A stretch of 32,582 nucleotides of DNA from UBA1424 sp041669225 (GTDB lineage: Bacteria > Bacillota_I > Bacilli_A > RFN20 > CAG-826), in the NCBI GenBank assembly GCA_041669225.1, contig JBAYBO010000005.1, positions 1 through 32,582 on the forward strand, written 5' to 3'. The translations under genes and the position numbers were made by a program. Shown here piece by piece: positions 1-8,207 of this stretch (within the stretch, counting starts at the first letter, position 1; each line of letters starts with the position of its first letter). The notes under the pieces were generated by a model that saw only the letters and a list, made by a program, of their open reading frames with translations, was not told where the DNA came from and ran no database searches.

Positions 1-120
1 AAATGCAAGATATCATGCGGTTTTTATAATCCACGAATAATTCAAAAAATGCAATTACCTAGACAAGAACGGATGAAAAAGACGAGACCGTTAAATTATT
101 GCATTAACTATGAAATCTGA
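1..120 (+). CDS. Possible 3' end of a truncated upstream gene
   Basis: Reading frame 1 is open from the window edge to a TGA at 118-120, giving 39 codons with a protein-like, basic composition. It includes Tyr-Asn-Pro-Arg and Arg-Pro-Leu-Asn-Tyr stretches and would end in Asn-Tyr-Glu-Ile. It would run convergently toward the minus-strand gene that ends at 201. No domain is recognisable in so short a tail, and an open frame of this length in AT-rich DNA could be chance. In this context it could be the end of another polysaccharide gene, but no function is assigned. Confidence 0.35.
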   Translation, partial: KCKISCGFYNPRIIQKMQLPRQERMKKTRPLNYCINYEI

Positions 121-200
121 CGAACATTTTTAGTTTTTTGCAATATTTTATAAGTGGGATGTGAAAAATTTTTTTAAAATTCCATATTTAATTGCATATA

Positions 201-2288
201 TTAATAAAAAAGCATGGATTTTAAATCACGAACCAGAAACCTAGCATGTTGTTGCGCACCGCTATAAGAGGGGTGAGCATTTGTGGTAAAATATTGACCT
301 GTCAATCCATAATCACTAACGTGGCCTAAGACTGGTCCGTCAAATTTTTCATTAATTCCAATCATATAATTATCAGCACCGGTCGTCAGTTCGGATTCAA
401 GTGCTGAATTCACATTCCAAATTGGAAAAGCATGAAAAACCATCGCTCCAATCTCATTGAACTGTCCATAAAAATGATTTAAATATCCAAAATTTATGCC
501 TTCCGTTGAGAAAATAAGTGAATTTGTCGTCGCTGACCAAGTCTCATCATGATCAGGGTTATCGGGCTTGAATGAATCGCCATGATAAATGCCATCTTCA
601 GATATTTGAAGGCTGAGCCAATAACGTGATTCATAAGTTGTTTCCGGTTGAGGTAGCCGCACTGCATTCCAACTGGAAAAACTAGTCAATAATGATGCTG
701 CTGTTCCATTGTATTCTGGGCAATTCGTCAGATCGATATAAGAAAATAAATCGTAGTTGCTTTCAATTCCGTTCCAAAGAACGGTATTCATCGCCAAATT
801 GTTGATTGAGCCAAACCAATTCGTGTTAAGTAAAATATCGTCTTCGGTAATATAAGGGGCGATTATTGATAGTAATAAAGAAGGAGAAACATTAAGCGGA
901 CCCGAAAGATTTATGACATCATATTGACCGCTTAACTCACGATAAATGATTGAAGAATCAATTCCGACATAAGTTATGGCATCACTAAACGTAATTACTT
1001 TTTTTCTGTTATTCTCATGAGCACTAATGATTAAGTCAATTTTATCGGCAATCGTGCTCCCGTCACTTTGCACACGACGCGGATTCGTTGCTGCGTTAAT
1101 GTAAATGGTCTTTATATTGTTGCACTCATAAAAAGCTTCCGCGTGAATAAAGTTTATTCCGTCAAACATCGTTATTGTCTGGAGGTTTTGGCAGTCATAA
1201 AAGGCCCGATAATCAATGCTTGATAAATTGCCATTTAAGATTAATTCGATGATATCATCATTGCCGGAAAATGCACTTCCGTTGATTTTATTGATTGGTG
1301 ATCCGTCATTTCTAAAATTAGGAATGACAACTTTGTTACCAGTACCAATATAGCTGACAATTTCATTTTCTTCATTAAAAATGAAATCAGCTTCATTGCT
1401 CCAATTTTCCCATTGCGCATATAGTTGATTTATCGCATTTTGTTGACTAATTTTTGAGCCAAGACCAATTCGTTTTCCTGAACCGTCAACCTCTGTATTC
1501 CAAGACGTCAATGTCGCTCCTTCTTTTTCAAAATAGCGACTACCTTGGAGAGAATTGATTCTTGTATGGTAATAGGTCAATGGATGTTCATATGACAAAA
1601 GAAGAGTATCAGAATTACCAATACGCGTCCCGCCATTAAGTTCATATTGAACTAAAAATTTATTCTCATTTTCAACCTTTGAAACATAGTAATTGGAATA
1701 GACGATATTGGACTTCTTAACTGTATTTAAATTCTCGTCGCTTGTCAGATCAAATGTCCACGAATGACCATTGGACAAAATATTCGTAATTTCCCCTTCA
1801 AATATTGATTGATTCAAGGACCATCCCACGAATTGCGATGATGGTTTTGGTGTCACATGAACGTGCACTTCGGTTCCCGCCGGATAATATCCAGGAACGG
1901 GTTCGGAAGTCACGGTTCCTAAATTATTATCGTTAACAAAATTAAACATTATGTTTTTTTTGTCATAAGCATAAACGCGAACAGTGCTTTTTCGAGTGAC
2001 GTTTGGAAAGTTAACTGTGACTAATCCTGCGTCTTCTTTATATGTACAATAGTTTTTTATTTCATCAAAATCATAACCAGCCTTGAAGACGATATTAAAT
2101 TCAGCATCTTCACCACGCATGATAGAAACTTTATTGCCTCCAATAGTAGAAAAATAATCGCTCGCCTCTAATTCGACAACAATAGGCAAACGTTCGATTA
2201 CTTTAACTGTTAAAGCACTGCCAAGGCCAACTGATACCGCGCCTAAGAGCACAATGCTCATTACATATTTTCTTTTCTTTTTGTCCAT
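201..2288 (-). CDS. Membrane-anchored InlB-repeat / BspA-type leucine-rich repeat surface protein
   Basis: Predicted 695-residue surface protein. A basic N-terminus (MDKKKRKY) precedes one hydrophobic segment at about residues 8-30, which could be a signal peptide or an uncleaved anchor. There is no Cys lipobox and no C-terminal LPXTG-type sorting signal. Residues ~112-185 resemble divergent InlB B-repeats (FVGWSLNQ core). Residues ~211-294 match a Listeria-Bacteroides repeat (YELNGG ... TSWNTEVDGSGKRI ... LYAQWE). Residues ~300-400 carry BspA-type LRRs (INGSAF, DYRAFYDCQNLQTI, HAEAFYECNNIKTI). The last ~290 residues match nothing I recognise. Such repeats usually mediate adhesion or protein contacts outside the cell. 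The gene lies 40 bp (2329 to 2288) downstream of a GT2 gene on the same strand and has no Shine-Dalgarno. A TAAAAT hexamer lies 6 bp before the ATG. The architecture is clear, the binding partner unknown. Confidence 0.85.
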   Translation of the reverse strand: MDKKKRKYVMSIVLLGAVSVGLGSALTVKVIERLPIVVELEASDYFSTIGGNKVSIMRGEDAEFNIVFKAGYDFDEIKNYCTYKEDAGLVTVNFPNVTRKSTVRVYAYDKKNIMFNFVNDNNLGTVTSEPVPGYYPAGTEVHVHVTPKPSSQFVGWSLNQSIFEGEITNILSNGHSWTFDLTSDENLNTVKKSNIVYSNYYVSKVENENKFLVQYELNGGTRIGNSDTLLLSYEHPLTYYHTRINSLQGSRYFEKEGATLTSWNTEVDGSGKRIGLGSKISQQNAINQLYAQWENWSNEADFIFNEENEIVSYIGTGNKVVIPNFRNDGSPINKINGSAFSGNDDIIELILNGNLSSIDYRAFYDCQNLQTITMFDGINFIHAEAFYECNNIKTIYINAATNPRRVQSDGSTIADKIDLIISAHENNRKKVITFSDAITYVGIDSSIIYRELSGQYDVINLSGPLNVSPSLLLSIIAPYITEDDILLNTNWFGSINNLAMNTVLWNGIESNYDLFSYIDLTNCPEYNGTAASLLTSFSSWNAVRLPQPETTYESRYWLSLQISEDGIYHGDSFKPDNPDHDETWSATTNSLIFSTEGINFGYLNHFYGQFNEIGAMVFHAFPIWNVNSALESELTTGADNYMIGINEKFDGPVLGHVSDYGLTGQYFTTNAHPSYSGAQQHARFLVRDLKSMLFY

Positions 2289-2294
2289 TTTTTA

Positions 2295-2300
2295 ATTTTA
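2295..2300 (-). promoter_or_regulatory. Possible -10 element close to the LRR-protein start
   Basis: On the minus strand TAAAAT is followed by six bases and then the ATG at 2288. No ribosome-binding sequence lies upstream. No convincing -35 is visible 16-18 bp further up, and the stretch is AT-rich, so on its own this is weak. It matters mainly because it repeats the hexamer-to-ATG spacing seen at 3075, 16758 and 25411. Confidence 0.25.
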
Positions 2301-2328
2301 AACTATTTATTCAATAAACACTCCAATT

Positions 2329-3075
2329 TCAATAGCGGATTGCAAACCAAAACTTTTTGATTCTTGTAGATAGTCTAATCCAAAAACGCTTCAACTTCCC
2401 TTTATGTGGTTTAGGTAGGAACTGCGTCGATTGCGAGCCACCGTGCCTTCGCCAATAACTTAGTGGTTCATTTAAGAAAAGAACTTTGCCATGCTTTGTG
2501 CATACCATTCCAATCCATTCATCATAGAAATATGGCATCTTTTTGGGAAACGGAAATACTCTATTAAGAATAGTATTTTTAATAGCGATAAGCGAACCTC
2601 CATATGCAGTTTTTATGATATTACGAACAATGCCTGGTTTAGCATTCCGATCTTGAAAAAAAGAATTGCGAATAATGTTTAATTTTTCGTCAGTCACAAT
2701 ACAATCGTGCATCACCATTACTATTTTATCATTTAAAAAAAACTGACTAAGTACCTTTTCGACTTTATTTGCTACCCAGACATTATCATCGTCTGAAAGA
2801 AAAATATATTCACCTTGAACATTCCTTAAAGCATTTTCATAATTGCCGTCAACGCCATGTTTACCTTCATTATGAAAAAGCTTTATGCGTGCATCTCTGC
2901 TGGCATATTCATTAATGATTTGAATGGTTGTATCCTTTGATCCATCATCGGAAATGATGATTTCATCATCACTGGATAGGTTATCGATAATTGTATCTAG
3001 TTGGGGCTTTAGAAATTTTTCAGAATTATAGGTTACCATCGCCACCGAAACTCTTGTGTTTTTGTTCTCAATCAT
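2329..3075 (-). CDS. Family 2 glycosyltransferase
   Basis: GT-A fold family 2 glycosyltransferase of about 248 residues, expected to add a sugar from a nucleotide-sugar donor to a lipid-linked intermediate at the cytoplasmic face. The N-terminal motif VSVAMVTYNSEKFLKPQL, the SDDGSKDTT nucleotide-binding motif and YIFLSDDDN (metal-binding Asp cluster) are typical of rhamnosyltransferase-like GT2 enzymes. The C-terminus is rich in Lys/Arg and aromatic residues, suggesting peripheral membrane contact. The frame opens with ATG at 3081. I choose the ATG at 3075 because TATAAT sits directly before 3081, which places the expected transcript start at 3075. There is no Shine-Dalgarno for either. The gene is divergent from galE. 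The sugar specificity cannot be read from the sequence. Confidence 0.88.
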   Translation of the reverse strand: MIENKNTRVSVAMVTYNSEKFLKPQLDTIIDNLSSDDEIIISDDGSKDTTIQIINEYASRDARIKLFHNEGKHGVDGNYENALRNVQGEYIFLSDDDNVWVANKVEKVLSQFFLNDKIVMVMHDCIVTDEKLNIIRNSFFQDRNAKPGIVRNIIKTAYGGSLIAIKNTILNRVFPFPKKMPYFYDEWIGMVCTKHGKVLFLNEPLSYWRRHGGSQSTQFLPKPHKGKLKRFWIRLSTRIKKFWFAIRY

Positions 3076-3081
3076 GGGCAT

Positions 3082-3110
3082 ATTATAAGCAAATTAGAAG
3101 ATTCTTACAA
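3082..3110 (-). promoter_or_regulatory. Promoter of the GT2 gene, probably giving a leaderless mRNA
   Basis: On the minus strand TTGTAA (3110-3105), a 17-bp spacer and a perfect TATAAT (3087-3082) form a good sigma-70-type promoter. Transcription would normally start 6-7 bases after the -10, which coincides with the in-frame ATG at 3075. No Shine-Dalgarno is present. The ATG at 3081 touches the -10 box and would lie outside the transcript. Confidence 0.6.
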
Positions 3111-3133
3111 CGCGTATATGCACTAAAGTTCAC

Positions 3134-3163
3134 TATACTTGCTTTGAATAGAAATGTTATAAT
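3134..3163 (+). promoter_or_regulatory. Extended -10 promoter of galE
   Basis: TGTTATAAT at 3155-3163 is an extended -10 (TG-n-TATAAT). The -35 region is poor; TATACT at 3134-3139 with an 18-bp spacer is the best candidate. It is back-to-back with the minus-strand promoter at 3082-3110. Transcript start near 3170 leaves a leader containing GGAGGA (3179-3184), a strong ribosome site for the ATG at 3191. Confidence 0.6.
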
Positions 3164-3190
3164 AGCCGAGCCAATTATGGAGGACTGAAT

Positions 3191-4213
3191 ATGAAAGTTT
3201 TAGTCACGGGCGGCGCTGGTTTCATTGGAAGCCACACAGCTGTTGAATTATTACAAAACGGATATGACATTATTGTGGTCGACAACCTATCAAACTCTAG
3301 CAAGATTGTCGTTGACCGCATCAAGGAATTAACTAATAAGGATTTTTCTTTCTATCAATGCGATGTTGAAGATTATGAAGCGATGAAAAAAATCTTTGTA
3401 GAAAACAAGATTTCAACGATCATTCATTTCGCCGGTCTTAAGTCGAATGCTGAATCAATTGAAAAGCCAGGATTATACTTAAACGTTAACATCTATTCAA
3501 CTTATACATTGTTGAGATTGATGGATGAATTCGAGATTAAAAAAATGGTTTTTTCTTCTTCAGCCACCGTCTATGGTACACCCGATAAAGTTCCGGATGT
3601 TGAAACTGATTTAGTAGGTAAAGTCATTAGTCCTTATGGATTAACCAAATACTTAAATGAACTTTTAATTAAAGATTTTGCGGTTCAAAGATTAGATACT
3701 AAAATCATCGCCTTACGATATTTTAACCCTATTGGAGCCCATCCTTCGGGACTAATTGGCGAAGATTCTACTCAGCAGATACCTAATAATCTAGTACCAT
3801 ACATTACTAAAGTAATGCTTGGTCAGCTTCCTTATTTAAATGTCTATGGGAACTCATATAAAACAATTGATGGTACTGGCCTACGCGATTACATTCATGT
3901 CGTTGACCTTGCCCAGGGTCATGTCGCGGCTCTTAACTATCTAAATAAGATGCCAGACAATTACGATGTCTTTAATCTCGGAACAGGCAAAGGGATTACG
4001 GTTCTTCAACTCGTTTCCGCTTTCGAAGAAGCATCGGGTATAAAAATTCCTTACAAAATAGTTGATATCCGGCCAGGGGATGTGCCACTCAGTTTTGCCT
4101 TTGTCGACAAGGCAAATAAATATTTGAATTGGAAAACAAAGTTAGATTACAAAGAATGTGCTCGTGACGCGTGGCGATGGCAAAAAAACAATCCTAACGG
4201 CTATCAAAAATAA
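3191..4213 (+). CDS. galE: UDP-glucose 4-epimerase
   Basis: NAD-dependent extended SDR of 340 residues, the usual GalE length, interconverting UDP-Glc and UDP-Gal (some members also UDP-GlcNAc and UDP-GalNAc) in the cytoplasm. The N-terminal VTGGAGFIGSH dinucleotide motif, the catalytic SSSATVYG region (Ser 123/124) and Tyr149-x3-Lys153 (SPYGLTKY) are all present. RYFNPIGAHPSG and LRDYIHVVDLA are GalE signatures. GGAGGA 7 bases before the ATG fixes the start. It stands alone on the plus strand, and its stop is 3 bp from the stop of the convergent fused pyruvyltransferase gene. It likely supplies galactose or GalNAc donors to the surrounding glycosyltransferases. Confidence 0.97.
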   Translation: MKVLVTGGAGFIGSHTAVELLQNGYDIIVVDNLSNSSKIVVDRIKELTNKDFSFYQCDVEDYEAMKKIFVENKISTIIHFAGLKSNAESIEKPGLYLNVNIYSTYTLLRLMDEFEIKKMVFSSSATVYGTPDKVPDVETDLVGKVISPYGLTKYLNELLIKDFAVQRLDTKIIALRYFNPIGAHPSGLIGEDSTQQIPNNLVPYITKVMLGQLPYLNVYGNSYKTIDGTGLRDYIHVVDLAQGHVAALNYLNKMPDNYDVFNLGTGKGITVLQLVSAFEEASGIKIPYKIVDIRPGDVPLSFAFVDKANKYLNWKTKLDYKECARDAWRWQKNNPNGYQK

Positions 4214-4216
4214 TTA

Positions 4217-6427
4217 CTATTTCCTCAGTTTTAGTTTTCTTAGCGTTGCAACAATAATGCCTTTGAATCTATTTTTTCTTGAAATAATATTTACTTTTTG
4301 AATTAATGGCCTCTTAAAGGCATGATAATTTTTTTGATAGTAAATTGACCAAATTCGATCGCGTTCGTTCGGTTTTTCAATTGACTTTAATAATAAAGGC
4401 TGTTTAAAATTCTCAATGTTAATTTCTTCGATAAAGCCATCGCTTTTAAGAACCTTATTATAAATAACCATGCCTTTATCCGAATTAATTAAGCAGAGAG
4501 ATACGCCGCGATTATCAAAAAAATCTTTTAATTTGAATCCGCCCCATAGGTCGGCTCCGGTAATATCGCTAACTCTTCCATATGAAGTGTATAAACAATT
4601 ATAACAAGCTGGTCTTTGCGTAATGTGTGAATAAAACACATTCGCATATTCGTTTTTATAAACCTTTTTGCCTTCATCGTTTACAAACGATTCAATGTGT
4701 TTATGCCAACCCTTTTCCTTGTCCCTGAATTGAAAAGAAGAAACATTCCCATATTGCTTTTCGATACTTTTTATATATTCTTCAAAAATCATCGGCGAAG
4801 TAACACCATGACAAACAATGTCCATTGTTAACAAGTTACTCCGATTAATTTTTTTATAGTCCAGTAATGATAGAAGACCATTAATAATGCATGGAGTCCC
4901 CGAGTAAAAAACTTTTTTGCCATTGTCTAAATCATCAATCACCATTTTAAAAGTATCTTGGATAAGATCACTTTGGACATATTTTGATTTTTGCATGGCT
5001 TGAACATCTTTTATATCCGTTGCACGAATATGTTTAATTTTATTGCTTTGATCAATAATGGCGCCATAAACGATTCCGTTTTCTTCAATATAACTTTTTG
5101 CTATGACATAAAATAGCCCACCTGAACGCGAATTCATTCGCTCGTTATCATCGACATTTTTGAAAGCTAAAACCTTAATGTTATTGTGTTTTTTAACAAC
5201 TTCGGGCGTGATATATGGGCAGACAGACTCACAAGCACCACAATCAATGCACTTGTCAGGATCAATCCATGGATATTTAAAACCCTCGTTATCTTTGCGG
5301 AATGATATAGCTCCCGTTGGGCAGACATTGATACATGCACCGCAATAATTGCAATCTCTTTTAGCGGTCGCAAGCCTTTTACAAGCGAAAGAGGACAAAT
5401 ACTCGAATGAAATCAGCTTATCTTCATGAATTTTTGCTTTGACGCGTCCATAATCAATTGTCTTATTGTTTTGTCCTTCTATCGTGTATATCACTTCTTG
5501 TAAGTTATAGCGATTAATAAAATCAAACATTCGCGCATTAGGAGCGTCTTTTCTATTTTGTGGAAACAGCGTAAATATCTTTTCAAAGATAGTCGAAAAA
5601 ACAAGTCCATGAAAAGAATTTGTTATTACGTAATCAGCGTTGAGAAAGAGACCCAAGAATTTATCTACACCAGCATAAGAAACATATTCGACCATACCAG
5701 CTTTTTTCTTTAACGTGTCGCTAATTTGAATAATTCGTAGATTACATTCTTTGGCTTTGCTGATAGCAAACTCCATTAGGTTGGAATTATTTTCTAGCGA
5801 ATAAATCAATAAGTAGCCCTTTGCATTTGGCTTTTTGGCATATTTTTCCCATTCGTTCTTGTCAAAAAGTAAGGTTGGATCAATATGCGCTTTGCCATTT
5901 ATGCCAATCCGCGACAATAATTCGAGACCGCTCTCTTCTCTAATCGACAAAAAATTGAATGCTGATAAATAGCTCTTAAGGTTATATAATTCGGCATCCG
6001 TATATTCGGTTTTACCGAAGCTAGCGGCATAGGAAAATTTTTTCTCATCAGGACAAAAAGAGAGATAATATGCATCATCATTTTTGTTCCATTGAAGATT
6101 AAATATTTGATCACTTCCCGCAATTAAATAGTCATATTTCTTTTGAAGTTGAGCTAAATCGTTATGATTGTCAATTCTTTCAGTGACAGCAAGATTTTGC
6201 TGATAAAATTTTAAAAAAGTCTTTTTCTTCTTTTGCTGCAAGATATTTAGCATAAGCTGCTTAGGATTTAGTGAAAATATGGGTTTTTCAATCGCTTTTG
6301 AGTGATAATTGATAAGTTCGGGTGAAACGCCAACCTTTTCCAAAGCTTTTTGCAAAGCAAAGGCTTGAAGCACTGCTCCATAGTTGTTGGCTCCTTGAAA
6401 GGTTAAAACTCCAACTTTTCTTTTCAT
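4217..6427 (-). CDS. Fused polysaccharide pyruvyltransferase - ferredoxin - FrhB-like protein
   Basis: A 736-residue three-part protein. Residues 1-~350 are a CsaB-type polysaccharide pyruvyltransferase domain (VGVLTFQGANNYGAVLQA start, AGSDQIFN, conserved TNSFHG at 269-274), which in known members moves pyruvate from PEP to a sugar as a ketal. Residues ~355-405 form a 2[4Fe-4S] ferredoxin module (Cys359, 362, 365, 369 and Cys393, 396, 399, 403, both ending in CP). Residues ~418-700 resemble the F420-hydrogenase/dehydrogenase beta subunit family (SRSGGLFYVIA, YSGTPC, DIVCHGVTSP), a flavin and Fe-S electron-transfer family often found in polysaccharide clusters with unknown reaction. The ATG directly follows the TAA of the ATP-grasp gene (TAAATG), so the two are co-transcribed. 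The domains are clear; the chemistry of the FrhB half is not. Confidence 0.92.
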   Translation of the reverse strand: MKRKVGVLTFQGANNYGAVLQAFALQKALEKVGVSPELINYHSKAIEKPIFSLNPKQLMLNILQQKKKKTFLKFYQQNLAVTERIDNHNDLAQLQKKYDYLIAGSDQIFNLQWNKNDDAYYLSFCPDEKKFSYAASFGKTEYTDAELYNLKSYLSAFNFLSIREESGLELLSRIGINGKAHIDPTLLFDKNEWEKYAKKPNAKGYLLIYSLENNSNLMEFAISKAKECNLRIIQISDTLKKKAGMVEYVSYAGVDKFLGLFLNADYVITNSFHGLVFSTIFEKIFTLFPQNRKDAPNARMFDFINRYNLQEVIYTIEGQNNKTIDYGRVKAKIHEDKLISFEYLSSFACKRLATAKRDCNYCGACINVCPTGAISFRKDNEGFKYPWIDPDKCIDCGACESVCPYITPEVVKKHNNIKVLAFKNVDDNERMNSRSGGLFYVIAKSYIEENGIVYGAIIDQSNKIKHIRATDIKDVQAMQKSKYVQSDLIQDTFKMVIDDLDNGKKVFYSGTPCIINGLLSLLDYKKINRSNLLTMDIVCHGVTSPMIFEEYIKSIEKQYGNVSSFQFRDKEKGWHKHIESFVNDEGKKVYKNEYANVFYSHITQRPACYNCLYTSYGRVSDITGADLWGGFKLKDFFDNRGVSLCLINSDKGMVIYNKVLKSDGFIEEINIENFKQPLLLKSIEKPNERDRIWSIYYQKNYHAFKRPLIQKVNIISRKNRFKGIIVATLRKLKLRK

Positions 6428-7489
6428 TTATTTTATCTTAAATGATTTTAAGAAAATTTCCTCGGTATAATTGCCAAATGGTTTATTGGGATAAGCGGCA
6501 ACTTGCAATATGCCAGGACCACTTTGTGCCAAATTGAACTCAATGAAAACTGGCTCTTCATCATGGGTTATTGCAAAATCCCATGCAATATAACGAATAC
6601 TCTTAAATCTTAAGTGTGATTTCAAAACTTGTGCGCAGATTTTGCTAAACAAGGGGATTTCAAAACCGGCGAATGATAACCCATTTATTTGGTCAAAATC
6701 CGAAATATTCGGCGTGTTGTTGTTAAACCCGCGCGACCTTAAGGTTCCGTCTTCATTTATCGGTATATATACTTCTCCGCCTAATGTTATATGTTCGGAA
6801 TCACTACTTTCAATGCGCAAACAAGCGGCCAATATTTGTGGTTTTTCGCCATAATACAAACTATATATCCGTATTGTTGGCAATGCTTTAGAACCGAACA
6901 AAGCAAATGCCTTATTGCTAACAATAACCTCTTGTACGACAAAGTCGCTATATTGAGATAGCGCCGCTTTGATAATGTCAATATTATTACGATTAAATAC
7001 AATAATGCCTTTGCTTCCGCACGTATCCTTGCCAGGTTTAAAAATATACTTTTTCGTTTTGTCTAAAGAGCCAACGAACTCTTCAAATGATATCTCGTTA
7101 TACGCTTTATCAAGAAGAAGGCCTCCATCAATTCTAAACAACAATGTCGCTGGGTGGATCAAGTCAGGGAGCAAGCCCAAATACAATGCCTTATTGTCTA
7201 TCGCGTTTGCATAACTTTGATTATTTAGAAAAGTTTTTATGTAGGTGTAAAGAAAATAGTTTGGAAAAAATGAGGGCAGATAACCACCACAAAAAAACTT
7301 ATAACTCGATATGTAGCTATAATCATTTTTGTTTAATGTAACACCAAACTGTTTCCAGTATTCTTTGCTTTGCTTTTTTTCTTCTTTACTTAAACAATCA
7401 GAATCAATCTTGGAATTTTTTTGTAAATAAGAAAAAACTCTCTTAAGTTCTATTTTACTGAGATAGTTTCGAATTTCAAAAAGTTTCAT
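6428..7489 (-). CDS. Sugar-transfer-associated ATP-grasp protein
   Basis: About 353 residues resembling the ATP-grasp family found beside glycosyltransferases (ATPgrasp_ST type). The expected ATP-binding pieces are visible: KYIFKPGKDTCGSKGIIVF (phosphate loop and Lys), FVVQEVI, PTIRIYS, and the C-terminal metal-binding segment AWDFAITHDEEPVFIEFNLA. ATP-grasp enzymes join a carboxylate to an amine, thiol or hydroxyl through an acyl phosphate, so ligation of an amino acid or acid to a sugar is plausible but unproven. The frame can also start at GTG 7498. I prefer ATG 7489 (MKLFEIRNYL), although GTGGGG sits only 3 bases upstream, too close for a normal ribosome site. A short out-of-frame ORF overlaps this start. 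First gene of a two-gene operon with the fused pyruvyltransferase. Confidence 0.82.
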   Translation of the reverse strand: MKLFEIRNYLSKIELKRVFSYLQKNSKIDSDCLSKEEKKQSKEYWKQFGVTLNKNDYSYISSYKFFCGGYLPSFFPNYFLYTYIKTFLNNQSYANAIDNKALYLGLLPDLIHPATLLFRIDGGLLLDKAYNEISFEEFVGSLDKTKKYIFKPGKDTCGSKGIIVFNRNNIDIIKAALSQYSDFVVQEVIVSNKAFALFGSKALPTIRIYSLYYGEKPQILAACLRIESSDSEHITLGGEVYIPINEDGTLRSRGFNNNTPNISDFDQINGLSFAGFEIPLFSKICAQVLKSHLRFKSIRYIAWDFAITHDEEPVFIEFNLAQSGPGILQVAAYPNKPFGNYTEEIFLKSFKIK

Positions 7490-7512
7490 ATGCCCCACAA
7501 TTCATAAAAAAC

Positions 7513-7541
7513 ATTCTACTACATAATGGGAGTATGTTTAA
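7513..7541 (-). promoter_or_regulatory. Possible promoter of the ATP-grasp operon
   Basis: Minus strand: TAGAAT (7518-7513) with TTAAAC (7541-7536) 17 bp upstream. The -35 match is weak. The hexamer lies 7 bases before an ATG at 7505, but that ATG opens a 9-codon frame out of phase with the ATP-grasp gene. Confidence 0.35.
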
Positions 7542-7598
7542 AGTTTACTTTTATGTCGATTTGAATAAACTATGCTAGATTTCAATATATTTTCTGAA

Positions 7599-8207
7599 CT
7601 ATTTAGTTAAATATTTCTTACGACTTTTCGATATTTGAACACCGTTTTCATTCAGTGCTGCGAAAAATTTTGAATGTTCGCTTCTTCTATAAGTACCTAA
7701 AGTAGTGAATCCAGAATTAACAATTCCCTTAATGCTTCCTGGATTGCTTGGTGCAGTGTAACCCAATAGTGCATAGTCAGAGTTCTCTTGGATAATCCTG
7801 GAAAGAAGTTTTGTGTAATGACCAAGCTTTCTATAATTCTCGTTCGTGTTGAAATCAAAAAGAATGAAGGCGCTATTTCCAATTTTCATCGACAGGTGGA
7901 TGTATTCTAGACAAAATGAATCGCAGTTTGTTATTGCCCAGCCATATGAAAGATAATCGCTGTTGTTGTGAGTAAAATAAAAGGTCGCATTGTTTGCAAA
8001 GCGATTTAGATAATGACGGGAAGGGGGAATTTTGAATTTATTGCATGAATCTAGGTACTCATCAACGTTTTTTATGATAGAAAAATTAACGCCGCTATCT
8101 AATTCAACGTTTTCAAAGATTCTATTATTTATATAGTAAAAGAATATGAGCCGTCTCTTAAAGTACATACCATAGGCCACTTTTATGTAATTAAACAGTT
8201 TTGCCAT
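7599..8207 (-). CDS. GNAT-like acetyltransferase
   Basis: A 202-residue protein with the layout of a GNAT N-acyltransferase. A strand-rich middle part (SAFILFDFNTNENYRKLG) leads into an acyl-CoA-binding-like segment, Arg-Lys-Leu-Gly-His-Tyr-Thr-Lys-Leu-Leu. A later GYTAPSNPGSIKGIVNSGF stretch resembles the Asn-x2-Ser/Gly ... GF end of many GNAT proteins. The R-x-x-G-x-G/A motif is imperfect because the last position is Tyr. It could acetylate an amino sugar or act on another small amine. AAGAGG (8219-8214) six bases before the ATG is a good ribosome site. It stands alone between the ATP-grasp operon and a divergent SDR gene. Confidence 0.6.
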   Translation of the reverse strand: MAKLFNYIKVAYGMYFKRRLIFFYYINNRIFENVELDSGVNFSIIKNVDEYLDSCNKFKIPPSRHYLNRFANNATFYFTHNNSDYLSYGWAITNCDSFCLEYIHLSMKIGNSAFILFDFNTNENYRKLGHYTKLLSRIIQENSDYALLGYTAPSNPGSIKGIVNSGFTTLGTYRRSEHSKFFAALNENGVQISKSRKKYLTK

